Source: Rathayibacter iranicus NCPPB 2253 = VKM Ac-1602
GTDB taxonomy: Bacteria; Actinomycetota; Actinomycetes; Actinomycetales; Microbacteriaceae
Length of the DNA stretch: 64,000 bases
NCBI RefSeq assembly: GCF_003149025.1
Contig: NZ_QGDV01000010.1
Span: 1-64,000, forward strand
Direction of reading: 5' to 3'
Of the stretch, positions 37,948-45,729 are shown one piece after another. The notes under the pieces were generated by a model. The model did not search any database. It was not told where the DNA came from and saw nothing but the letters and a program-made list of their open reading frames with translations. Position 1 is the first letter of the stretch. Each line of letters starts with the position of its first letter. The translations under genes were made by a program, and so were the position numbers.

Positions 37948-39663
37948 GTGCCACAGCCCGCCACCCGCCGCTTGGCAGCGATCACCCTCGCCTGCCTCCT
38001 CGCCTCCGGAGGGGTGGCCGCTCTCGCGCCCGTCGCCTCCGCTCTGCCCGCTGCCGTCTCGGACTCTCCGACGTCCGCGTTCGTGCCGGGCACCTCCTCC
38101 TCCGCGCCGACCGCCCAGGCGCGCGGCGCACAGACCTACACCAATGCACTTGTCGCCGGCGAATATCTCGTCGCCGGCGAGGGCATCGTCTCCGCGAACG
38201 GCTCCTCGAGCTTCGAAATGCAGAACGACGGCAACGCCGTGATCTATGACTCGAGCGGGCGCGCTGTCTGGGATACCCGAACCCAGGGCGTCGGCTCTTA
38301 TCTCCAGATGCAGAGTGACGGCAACCTCGTCGTCTACTCCGCCGACGGCGCGCCGGTCTGGAGCTCCAGGACGGAAGGCACGATCGGTGCGGTGGCTCTG
38401 ATCCAGGACGACGGGCGGCTCGTGATCCTCCGCTCGGACTCCTCGACTGCCTGGAGTTCCGAAATCGAGCAGCCGGCGATTCAGGATGCGCTGACCGGTG
38501 GCCGATCGCTTTCGACCGGCCAGCAGCTCACCTCTTCGGATGGCCGCTCGCGTGCGGCGCTGCAGGGCGACGGCAACTTCGTCGTCTACACCGACGGCGT
38601 CGCGCGCTGGAACTCCCTGACCTTCGGACCGGGCAATCGCCTCGACATGCAGTCCGATGGCAACGCCGTGATCTACGGGTCTGCGGCGGGCGCTCGCTGG
38701 GCCACAAACACCTCGGGCAACCCGGGGGCGCGGATGGTCATGCAGAACGACGGCAACCTGGTCGTCTACGCAGCCTCGGGTCGACCGCTGTGGGCGAGCA
38801 ATCCTGCGCCCGCGCCGGCCACCACCGACGTCCTGGTGGGCGGCAGCGATCTGCGCCGGGGCCAGCAACTGACCTCGTCCGACGGCGCCTCCCGCGCTGT
38901 GATGCAGGGTGACGGCAACGTCGCGGTGTATTCGCGCGGGGGAGTCCGATGGGGTGCCGGTACGCAGGGCGAGGGCGACCGTCTCGCGATGCAGAGCGAC
39001 GGCAACGCGGTGATCTACGCCGGCAACGGGCGTGCACTGTGGGCGTCGGGCACGGGCGGCAACGGCGGCGCCCGGATGGTCATGCAGAACGACGGCAACC
39101 TGGTGATCTACTCCGCCTCGGGCCGCGCGCTCTGGGCAAGTGACACCCCGCCTGCCCCTCCTGCGCCGGTCATGAGCGACACCCTGTATGCGGGCAACCG
39201 TCTCACTGCCGACCAGCGGCTACGGTCGAGCGATGGAGGCAGCGAAGCGGTCATGCAGGGCGATGGAAACTTCGCTGTCTACTCGCGCGGTAGCGTCCGC
39301 TGGAGCGCAGGCACGTCCGGAGGCGGCAACCGTCTCGAGATGCAGTCCGATGGCAACGCGGTGATCTACGGGTCGTCCGGAGCGCGCTGGCAGTCGGGCA
39401 CGGGCGGCAATCCGGGCGCGCGGATGGTGATGCAGAACGACGGCAACCTGGTGATTTACTCCACCTCGGGCCGCGCGCTGTGGTCGAGCGTGCAGCCTGC
39501 GGCACCGGCACCGCCGCAGCGACCAGCCGACCGGGACTGCAAAGACTTTCCGAGCCAGGTGGCGGCGCAGAACTTCCTCGAGTTCTGGGCGCAATGGTAC
39601 GGCGACTTTGCGCGCCTCGATGCGAACAACAACGGAGTCGCTTGCGAGGACAACCGCTACTGA
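37948..39663 (+). CDS. secreted bulb-type (mannose-binding) lectin repeat protein with Excalibur domain
   Basis: 571 residues from the GTG at 37948, with AAGGG upstream; an earlier in-frame ATG at 37870 would put a charged leader before the signal peptide. Signal peptide to about LPAAVS. Then four beta-prism II units, each with three QxDxNxVxY-type sites (MQSDGNAVIY, MQNDGNLVVY, LQGDGNFVVY and variants): eleven good sites and one degenerate (IQDDGRLVIL). Linkers are Pro/Ala-rich. The C-terminal 45 residues are an Excalibur calcium-binding domain (DCKDF..., DANNNGVACE). Likely binds mannose-containing glycans outside the cell; the biological target is not known. Confidence 0.9.
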   Translation: MPQPATRRLAAITLACLLASGGVAALAPVASALPAAVSDSPTSAFVPGTSSSAPTAQARGAQTYTNALVAGEYLVAGEGIVSANGSSSFEMQNDGNAVIYDSSGRAVWDTRTQGVGSYLQMQSDGNLVVYSADGAPVWSSRTEGTIGAVALIQDDGRLVILRSDSSTAWSSEIEQPAIQDALTGGRSLSTGQQLTSSDGRSRAALQGDGNFVVYTDGVARWNSLTFGPGNRLDMQSDGNAVIYGSAAGARWATNTSGNPGARMVMQNDGNLVVYAASGRPLWASNPAPAPATTDVLVGGSDLRRGQQLTSSDGASRAVMQGDGNVAVYSRGGVRWGAGTQGEGDRLAMQSDGNAVIYAGNGRALWASGTGGNGGARMVMQNDGNLVIYSASGRALWASDTPPAPPAPVMSDTLYAGNRLTADQRLRSSDGGSEAVMQGDGNFAVYSRGSVRWSAGTSGGGNRLEMQSDGNAVIYGSSGARWQSGTGGNPGARMVMQNDGNLVIYSTSGRALWSSVQPAAPAPPQRPADRDCKDFPSQVAAQNFLEFWAQWYGDFARLDANNNGVACEDNRY

Positions 39664-39677
39664 GTTCGTCATCACGA

Positions 39678-39718
39678 GTTAAGGCCCGTCTCCTCATCCC
39701 GAGGAGGCGGGCCTTAAC
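39678..39718 (+). terminator. intrinsic terminator after the lectin gene
   Basis: Eighteen-base arms GTTAAGGCCCG..CTC / GAG..CGGGCCTTAAC with one mismatch and a five-base loop, beginning 15 bases after the lectin stop codon. It sits before the convergent TetR gene and can serve both. Confidence 0.8.
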
Positions 39719-39765
39719 CGTCGTCCCCATTCCTATGCGGCGTTGCCGTCATGCCATGCTCGGCC

Positions 39766-40395
39766 TCAGACAGACGCGCGTACTCCGGCCGCCGGCAGCA
39801 GCACCGTGTCGATGAGCGAGATCAGATAGTCGCGGTTCACCGGCTCGCGCAGCAGCAGCACGCGGTAGGCGATCATCGAGGGCGTGATCAGCGCCAATTG
39901 CTCGACGTCGATCTCGGCCGAAATCTCGCCGCGGGCGATGGCGCGATTCAGGAGGAAGCGGTTCGCCCGCGCGCGCGGCTCCACGATCACTGTGCGAACC
40001 GAGTCGGCCAGCTCGGGCGCTTTCGAAATCATCGCGACCACGCCGGACATGATGCGCAGCTTCCGCTCGGCGTCCTCGATCGTGTGCGGCTTGATCAGCG
40101 CGACCAGATCGCCCCGCAGCGAACCGGTGTCGGGGAGTGAGTTCTCGGACAGATCCGCGCCTTTGAGGCAGGCGAGCGCCTCGAGGACGAGTTCGGCCTT
40201 CGACTCCCAGCGCCGATACACCGTGGCCTTGCCTGCCTTGGCGCGGGCGGCGACCATGTCGATGGTCATGCCCTCATAGCCGGTGTCGGCGAGCACGTCG
40301 AGGGCGGCTGTCAGAATCTCGCCGTCGCGGTTCGGGTCGCGGCGGCGGCCTGGGCGGGCGACCTCGCAGTCGGCGGGGGGAGTGGGCGGCGTCAT
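39766..40395 (-). CDS. TetR family regulator of the adjacent efflux pump
   Basis: 209 residues from the ATG at 40395, with AGGAG upstream. Helix-turn-helix GMTIDMVAARAKAGKATVYRRWESK; C-terminal domain of the TetR_C_16-like type. Divergent from a DHA2 transporter with a palindrome between them, so it very likely represses that gene and itself in response to a transported compound. Confidence 0.9.
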   Translation of the reverse strand: MTPPTPPADCEVARPGRRRDPNRDGEILTAALDVLADTGYEGMTIDMVAARAKAGKATVYRRWESKAELVLEALACLKGADLSENSLPDTGSLRGDLVALIKPHTIEDAERKLRIMSGVVAMISKAPELADSVRTVIVEPRARANRFLLNRAIARGEISAEIDVEQLALITPSMIAYRVLLLREPVNRDYLISLIDTVLLPAAGVRASV

Positions 40396-40466
40396 TGCGG
40401 CTGCTCCTGTCTGTCGCGGGTGAGGGACGGTCGATCCGTCCCTGTGTGAACACCATGCTAATTGAA

Positions 40467-40480
40467 GAACTGCGCAGTTC
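40467..40480. promoter_or_regulatory. TetR operator between regulator and MFS pump
   Basis: Perfect 14-bp palindrome GAACTGCGCAGTTC in the 118-base gap between divergent starts, followed by an additional half site GAAACTGCGG at 40482. It overlaps the likely -35 to -10 region of the pump gene. Confidence 0.75.
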
Positions 40481-40513
40481 CGAAACTGCGGCGTCTCGTA
40501 TATCGTCGCTCGC

Positions 40514-42022
40514 ATGACGCAGACTTCTTCGCAGCCGGTGACCGCCACTCCGGCGTCCCCCAACCGCCGCTGGTGGACCCTCGTGGCCGTCGGCCTGGCC
40601 CAGCTCATGGTCGTTCTCGACTCGACCGTCGTGAATATCGCGCTGCCCGCCGCTCAGGCCGACCTCGGCTTTTCCGATGGTGACCGCCAGTGGGTCGTGA
40701 CCGCCTACTCCCTCGCCTTCGCCAGCCTCCTCTTGCTCGGCGGACGCCTCTCCGACCTGATCGGCCGCAAGCGCACCTTCGTGATCGGCCTCATCGGCTT
40801 CGCCATCGCCTCAGCCCTCGGAGGAGCGGCTCCCAACTTCGAACTGCTCATCGCCGCTCGCGCGCTCCAGGGCGTGTTCGGTGCGCTGCTCGCTCCGACG
40901 GCGCTCGCTGTGCTGACCACGACCTTCACCGTCCCGAAGGAGCGCGCCCGCGCATTCGGCGTCTTCGGCGCCATCGCCGGTGCAGGAGGAGCCGTCGGCC
41001 TGCTCCTCGGTGGCGTGCTCACCGAAAACTTCGACTGGCGCTGGAATCTCTACATTAACGTCATCATCGCGATCGTCGCGGTGATCGGCGCCGTCATCTT
41101 CGTGCCGCCGATCGAGCGCACTGGCCCGCGCCCGAAGCTCGACGTACCGGGCACCCTGCTCGTCTCGGCCGCACTCTTCGGCCTCGTCTTTGGCTTTGCG
41201 AACGCCGAGACCGACGGCTGGAATTCGCCTCTCACCTGGGGACCGCTGGTGGCCGCTGTCGTCCTGCTCGCCGCCTTCGTCGTCCGCCAGCGCACCGCCG
41301 ACCACCCCCTCTTGCCCCTGCAGATCGTGCTCGACCGTGACCGCGGCGCCGCCTACCTCTCGGTGCTCATCGCCGGAGCGAGCATGTTCGGAATCTTCCT
41401 GTTCGTCACCTATTACTTGCAGGTTTCGCTCGGCTACTCACCGATACAGACGGGACTCTCCTTCCTCCCAATGATCGGGATGCTCGTGCTCGCCGCGCAG
41501 CTCGGGACCAACCTGCTGCTGCCGCGCCTCGGCCCGAAGATCATGGTCCCCTCGGGCATGGTGCTCGGCGTTATCGGGATGCTGCTGCTCACGCGCCTCG
41601 ACCTTGGCAGCGACTACGCGGCCGATGTGCTGCCGGCGCTGATGGTGCTCGGTTTCGCGATGGGCACGATCATGCCCGGGTCGATGCAGACCGCCACTCG
41701 TGGAGTCGATATGCAGTTCGCCGGAGTCGCCTCCGCGATGGTCAACACCAGCCAGCAGGTCGGCGGCTCGATTGGTACGGCACTGCTGAACACCCTCGCC
41801 GCGACCGCTGTGACGGACTACCTCGCGTCGCACGCTCCCGTCACGGCGACGATCGCGGCGGAGGCCGCGGTGCAGAGTTACGCCGTCGCGTACGGCTGGG
41901 GCGCGGGCTTCTTCGCGGTTGGCGCGGTCCTTGCGGTGCTGCTGTTCCGTCGTCGCTCGGCCGCAGTTGCGGTTCCCGCGTCCGCGGAACCCGTGTCCTC
42001 GGAGCCTGTGCTCGCCCACTGA
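40514..42022 (+). CDS. MFS transporter, DHA2 family (EmrB/QacA type)
   Basis: 502 residues with 14 predicted membrane helices. Motif D1 LDSTVVNIALP in helix 1, motif A GGRLSDLIGRKRTF between helices 2 and 3, and motif C in helix 5 (AIAGAGGAVGLLLGGVL) identify a proton-driven drug exporter. The substrate cannot be read from the sequence. Control by the divergent TetR is likely. Confidence 0.9.
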   Translation: MTQTSSQPVTATPASPNRRWWTLVAVGLAQLMVVLDSTVVNIALPAAQADLGFSDGDRQWVVTAYSLAFASLLLLGGRLSDLIGRKRTFVIGLIGFAIASALGGAAPNFELLIAARALQGVFGALLAPTALAVLTTTFTVPKERARAFGVFGAIAGAGGAVGLLLGGVLTENFDWRWNLYINVIIAIVAVIGAVIFVPPIERTGPRPKLDVPGTLLVSAALFGLVFGFANAETDGWNSPLTWGPLVAAVVLLAAFVVRQRTADHPLLPLQIVLDRDRGAAYLSVLIAGASMFGIFLFVTYYLQVSLGYSPIQTGLSFLPMIGMLVLAAQLGTNLLLPRLGPKIMVPSGMVLGVIGMLLLTRLDLGSDYAADVLPALMVLGFAMGTIMPGSMQTATRGVDMQFAGVASAMVNTSQQVGGSIGTALLNTLAATAVTDYLASHAPVTATIAAEAAVQSYAVAYGWGAGFFAVGAVLAVLLFRRRSAAVAVPASAEPVSSEPVLAH

Positions 42023-42036
42023 CCGGTCACCACTGT

Positions 42037-42079
42037 CCACAAGTTGTCGCACTCGGCACTCGAGTGCGACAACTTGTGG
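42037..42079. repeat. long intergenic hairpin repeat, copy 1
   Basis: Perfect 19-bp inverted repeat starting CCACAAGTTGTCGCACTCG, with five-base loop GCACT. It lies 15 bases after the stop of the MFS gene. A similar element follows 50 bases later, so this is a repeat family rather than just a terminator. Confidence 0.85.
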
Positions 42080-42128
42080 CTTCTCGACGTGGCCGCGCAC
42101 CTCCGCGCATCTCCACGCGTCGATGGCT

Positions 42129-42175
42129 GTCCAAAAGTTGTCGCAGTCGGTACGCGAGTGCGACAACTTCTGGAC
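42129..42175. repeat. long intergenic hairpin repeat, copy 2
   Basis: Inverted repeat of 21 bp with two mismatches (arm begins GTCCAAAAGTTGTCGCAGTCG), loop GTACG. It shares the core AAGTTGTCGCA-TCG and the loop size with copy 1, and both lie between the converging MFS and flavin reductase genes. Confidence 0.85.
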
Positions 42176-42209
42176 TGTGGCGGCGGTCGCGGCCGCCGCA
42201 GTGGCAGTG

Positions 42210-42782
42210 TCAGCGCAGGCGGGAGTGCTCGCCGAGGTGGTGCCAGGTGCGGTTGTGGTAGACGAGCGGAGTCGTTGCCTCGGAGTCATCCGGCACGTGC
42301 GCCTCGATGGCGTGCACGGCGACGATGGTCGACGCGCCCGCCTCCATGCGGTTGATGACCGTGCCGCGAATCCACGCGGACGCCCCCAGGAAATACGGCT
42401 CGCCCGTCGGCAGTCGCGACCAGAGGGACGTGTCGGCGAAGCGATCCACTCCGCTTGTCGAGCCGAGTCGCGCGAGATCGAGCTGACTCGCACCGAGCAG
42501 GTGCACGACGAGTGTCTCGGACGCCTGGATCGCGGCGGAACTCGAGGACGTGGATGACAGAGAGAACACGAAGAGCGGAGGCTCGGCGCTCACCGAGAAA
42601 ACGGAGGTCGCGGTCAGCGCGACCGGACCCGTGCCCGGATCGGCGGTAATCAGCGCGACCCCGGCCGCGTGGTTGCGGAAGGCGAATTTGAACTCCTCCG
42701 GGGAGAGGCCCGCGAAGGCGTGGTGCTCCGGTTCGTTGCCTTCCGATTCGGCGTTCGGGGTGGCGAGGTTCTCACGGCTCAT
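42210..42782 (-). CDS. flavin reductase-like domain protein
   Basis: 190 residues from the ATG at 42782 (AGGAG upstream). LSPEEFKFAFRNHAAGVALITAD and ALTATSVFSVSAEPPLFVFSL are the FMN-binding start of the HpaC/RutF-type flavin reductase family. It is probably the small subunit that supplies reduced flavin to a monooxygenase, but no such oxygenase is next to it. The first 25 residues are acidic and likely disordered. Confidence 0.88.
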   Translation of the reverse strand: MSRENLATPNAESEGNEPEHHAFAGLSPEEFKFAFRNHAAGVALITADPGTGPVALTATSVFSVSAEPPLFVFSLSSTSSSSAAIQASETLVVHLLGASQLDLARLGSTSGVDRFADTSLWSRLPTGEPYFLGASAWIRGTVINRMEAGASTIVAVHAIEAHVPDDSEATTPLVYHNRTWHHLGEHSRLR

Positions 42783-42983
42783 CGGAGCTCCTGATCGTTC
42801 GAGGGAGCGGCACGGGGCGTGGCCCTGCGTCGCACCGCTGGGCGGCCCCTCCAGCCTGACGCACCAGAAGCCGGAGGGTGCCCCCGTTTCGCCGAATGAC
42901 GTGTGATGCGCAGGTGCGATGTGCAGGTACTACGGCCGCGAGAACGATTTCTTGCCCGCCACGCCAGAGCGACGGTCGACATC

Positions 42984-43038
42984 CCCTGCAGATCGCACAC
43001 GTCCCTGCAGATCGCACACGTCCCTGCACATCGCCACG
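42984..43038. repeat. 19-bp tandem repeat, about 2.9 units
   Basis: Two identical copies of CCCTGCAGATCGCACACGT (42984-43002 and 43003-43021) and a third partial, diverged one (43022-43038), in the 316-base gap between the flavin reductase start and the next gene. No spacer and too short for a CRISPR array. The gap otherwise holds nothing recognisable. Confidence 0.8.
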
Positions 43039-43098
43039 AGAAGCGCCCCCAGCGCAAGCCGTCGCGCCCCAGAGCCCGGCGTGTGCACACTCGGGAGT

Positions 43099-43527
43099 AT
43101 GGCTCACCGTCCCCGCGCCTCCTCCGCGCACCCCGAGAGCAAAACCTGTGCCTCCTGCGGCCGCGAGATCGAGTGGCGCGCGAAGTGGGCGCGCGACTGG
43201 GACGACGTGCGCTATTGCTCTGACGCGTGCCGGCGTCGTGGGGTCGGGCCGGAGGAGTCGCGCCTAGAAGACGAGATCCGCACCGTCTTGCTCGCCCGGG
43301 CCGTGTCCTCCACAGCGTGCCCGTCCGAGGTCGCGCGCAGGGTTGGTGGCGAGGAGTGGCGCCCACTGATGGAACCGGTCCGCCGCGCCGCCCGCCGCCT
43401 CGTCGACCGCGGTGAGATCGACATTGTCCAGGGCGGTCAGATCGTCGATCCCTCCCGCGCCAAGGGCCCGATCAGGCTGCGGCGACGCCCCGGCGGCCCC
43501 CTGTCGCCCACTGGTACCGCGGGCTAG
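43099..43527 (+). CDS. DUF2256-DUF3253 fusion protein
   Basis: 142 residues from the ATG at 43099. The first half is a DUF2256-like zinc-ribbon motif, CASCGREIEWRAKWARDWDDV followed by YCSDACRRR, with four cysteines; the second half (EDEIRTVLLARAVSSTACPSEVAR, WRPLMEPVRRAARRLVDRGEI, in pieces) fits DUF3253, a winged-helix-like domain. Both families are of unknown function, and fusions of the two are known in Actinobacteria. It precedes the LigD-type gene by 9 bases, so the two may be co-transcribed. Confidence 0.85.
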   Translation: MAHRPRASSAHPESKTCASCGREIEWRAKWARDWDDVRYCSDACRRRGVGPEESRLEDEIRTVLLARAVSSTACPSEVARRVGGEEWRPLMEPVRRAARRLVDRGEIDIVQGGQIVDPSRAKGPIRLRRRPGGPLSPTGTAG

Positions 43528-43536
43528 CCTCAGCAG

Positions 43537-44559
43537 ATGCCCAGCAGTGACGCCGTCGTCCTTACTGTCCCCGGACCGCACGGCGACCGGGAGGTGCGAA
43601 TCTCGAGCCCGGGACGCGTGCTCTTCCCGGAGCCCGGAATCACGAAGCTCGAGGTCGCTGAGTACCTCGTCGCCGTCGGCGCGGCGTTTGGAGCGGCGAA
43701 CGGTGGCCGCCCGGTGTCGCTCCAGCGCTTTTCGTCCGGGATCGATGGCGATCAGTTCTTCTCGAAGAACCCGCCGAAGGGTGCGCCGGAGTATGTGCGC
43801 TCGGTCCCTGTCACCTACCCGAGCGGACGGGCGCATCCGCAGCTGGTGATCGACGAGCCGGCCGCCGCCGTGTGGGCTGCGCAGATGAACACCGTCGTCT
43901 TCCATCCGTGGGCCTCCCGCGCCGACGCGTCCGATCTACCAGACCAGCTCCGGATCGACCTCGACCCGCAGCCGGGAACCGACGTCGCCGACGCGGTCGT
44001 CGCCGCGAATGCCCTCCGCGAAGTCCTTCAGGAGGCGGGCCTCGAGCCGTTCGTGAAGACCTCGGGCAATCGCGGGCTGCACGTCTTCGCGCCGATCGTC
44101 GCTGAGCACGAGTTCCTCGACGTGCGGCACGCCGTTATCGCCGCGGCCCGGGAACTGGAGCGGCGGATGCCCAACGAGGTCACGACAGCGTGGTGGAAGG
44201 AGGAGCGCGGTAAGCGGATCTTCGTCGACTTCAATCAAGCGAACCGCGACCGCACGATGGCAGGCGCCTATAGCCCCCGGCCGCTCTCGCATGCGCCCGT
44301 CTCGACTCCGCTGGAGTGGGACGAACTCGATGGCGTCGATCCGCGGCAGTTCACCGTTCGCTCGGTGCCGGCACGGCTCGCCGAGCGGGGCGACCCGTGG
44401 GCACGTATGCATGACTCCCCTGGACGCCTCGAGGTGCTGCTCAGGTGGTGGGAGCGGGATGTGGCTGGAGGACTGGGCGAGCTGCCCTTCCCGCCTGACT
44501 TCCCCAAGATGCCAGGCGAGCCGCCGCGCGTGCAGCCCAGTCGAGCCAAGAAGAGCTGA
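43537..44559 (+). CDS. LigD-type polymerase/primase domain protein
   Basis: 340 residues. A stand-alone PolDom of the bacterial NHEJ archaeo-eukaryotic primase group: RVLFPEPGITKLEVAEYL at the start, the metal-binding pair in LRIDLDPQPG, KTSGNRGLHVFAPI and IFVDFNQANRDRTMAGAYSPR. These enzymes fill gaps and add ribonucleotides in end joining or excision repair. No ligase or phosphoesterase domain is fused; a separate ligase lies convergently downstream. Confidence 0.9.
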   Translation: MPSSDAVVLTVPGPHGDREVRISSPGRVLFPEPGITKLEVAEYLVAVGAAFGAANGGRPVSLQRFSSGIDGDQFFSKNPPKGAPEYVRSVPVTYPSGRAHPQLVIDEPAAAVWAAQMNTVVFHPWASRADASDLPDQLRIDLDPQPGTDVADAVVAANALREVLQEAGLEPFVKTSGNRGLHVFAPIVAEHEFLDVRHAVIAAARELERRMPNEVTTAWWKEERGKRIFVDFNQANRDRTMAGAYSPRPLSHAPVSTPLEWDELDGVDPRQFTVRSVPARLAERGDPWARMHDSPGRLEVLLRWWERDVAGGLGELPFPPDFPKMPGEPPRVQPSRAKKS

Positions 44560-44567
44560 CCGCCGGC

Positions 44568-45614
44568 TCAGCCCAGCACATCCCCGAGGTCGTATGCCGT
44601 GGGCTGCTCTAGCTGGTCCATCGTGCACGAGGCGGCCTCGCGGTCTGGCCGCCACCGCTCGAACTGGACGGTGTGCCGGAATCGGTCGCCCTCGCGCTGG
44701 TCGTAGCGCACCTCCAGCACCAACTCGGGACGGAGGCGCACGAAGGACGTGTCGCGACCGCCCGAAAACCGGCTCCGCTCGCCGTCGCCGCGCACCGGCT
44801 CACCTGCTTCGTCCCGCTCGACGGCGGGCGCGAGCTCGTCGAGCAGCTGCACCCGCCGCTCATCGCTGAAGGCGGAGGCGCCGCCGACCTGGTGCACTTT
44901 CCCATCGTCGCCGTGAAGCCCGAGCAGGATCGAGCCCACACCCACCTTGGCGGTGTGTTCCCGGTAGCCGATCGCGATCACGTCGGCCGTCCGGTGGTGC
45001 TTGACCTTGAGCATCGTGCGCTTGCCGGGCGAGTAGCGGGCAGCGAGCGGCTTGGCTATCACTCCGTCAAGCCCCGCGCCCTCGAATCGCTCGAGCCAGT
45101 CGCGGGCCAGCGCCTCATCGGCCGTGGTGCGCCCAAGGTGAAGCGGATGCGGCACGCCGGCCAGCAGCACAGCGAGCGCCTCACGACGCGCCGAATAGGG
45201 CTCCTCCAGGAGACTCCTGCCGTCGACGGCGAGCAGGTCGAACGCGACGAGCATCGCCGGACTGGACTCCGCCAGCAGTGCGACGCGGCTCGCGGCCGGG
45301 TGGATGCGCTGCGAGAGAAGGTCCCAGTCGAGCCGCTGCGCACCGGGCTCGCCGGTTGCCACGACGATCTCGCCGTCGAGCACGCAGCCGTCCGGGAGGA
45401 GCCGCAGGAACGCCTCGACCAGCTCGGGGAAGTATCGCGTCAACGGCTTCGAGCCGCGGCTCCCGATCTCGCACACGCCTTTTGCACGTGACACGATGGC
45501 GCGGAACCCGTCCCACTTGGGCTCGTAGGAGTAGCCGCCCGCGACCGCGTCCTGCTGAGGCACGGTCGGTACGGCCTTGGCGAGCATGGGAGCGAGGGGG
45601 AGCGCGAGGTCCAT
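44568..45614 (-). CDS. ligC: ATP-dependent DNA ligase, LigC type
   Basis: 348 residues from the ATG at 45614. Nucleotidyltransferase motif I EPKWDGFRA with the AMP-accepting Lys, motif III VAFDLLAVDG, motif IV GLDGVIAKPL and motif V KVKHHRTAD, then an OB-fold domain (about 220-330). Size and layout fit actinobacterial LigC, which can act in end joining or short-patch repair. It converges on the LigD-type polymerase gene with eight bases between stops. Confidence 0.9.
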   Translation of the reverse strand: MDLALPLAPMLAKAVPTVPQQDAVAGGYSYEPKWDGFRAIVSRAKGVCEIGSRGSKPLTRYFPELVEAFLRLLPDGCVLDGEIVVATGEPGAQRLDWDLLSQRIHPAASRVALLAESSPAMLVAFDLLAVDGRSLLEEPYSARREALAVLLAGVPHPLHLGRTTADEALARDWLERFEGAGLDGVIAKPLAARYSPGKRTMLKVKHHRTADVIAIGYREHTAKVGVGSILLGLHGDDGKVHQVGGASAFSDERRVQLLDELAPAVERDEAGEPVRGDGERSRFSGGRDTSFVRLRPELVLEVRYDQREGDRFRHTVQFERWRPDREAASCTMDQLEQPTAYDLGDVLG

Positions 45615-45729
45615 CCCCTGATCATCGCGGGCACAGGGAAGCGCCGCATCCCTTCGAATTTGCTGTAACGCCCTACCGTCCCTGTCCTTCGCAGCCGTCT
45701 CCGCGTTTCGCGGCGTAACGTTCGCGGTT

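Noticed and set aside
42984-43038. CRISPR array
   Set aside because: The 19-bp copies are directly adjacent with no spacers, and there are no cas genes in the window.
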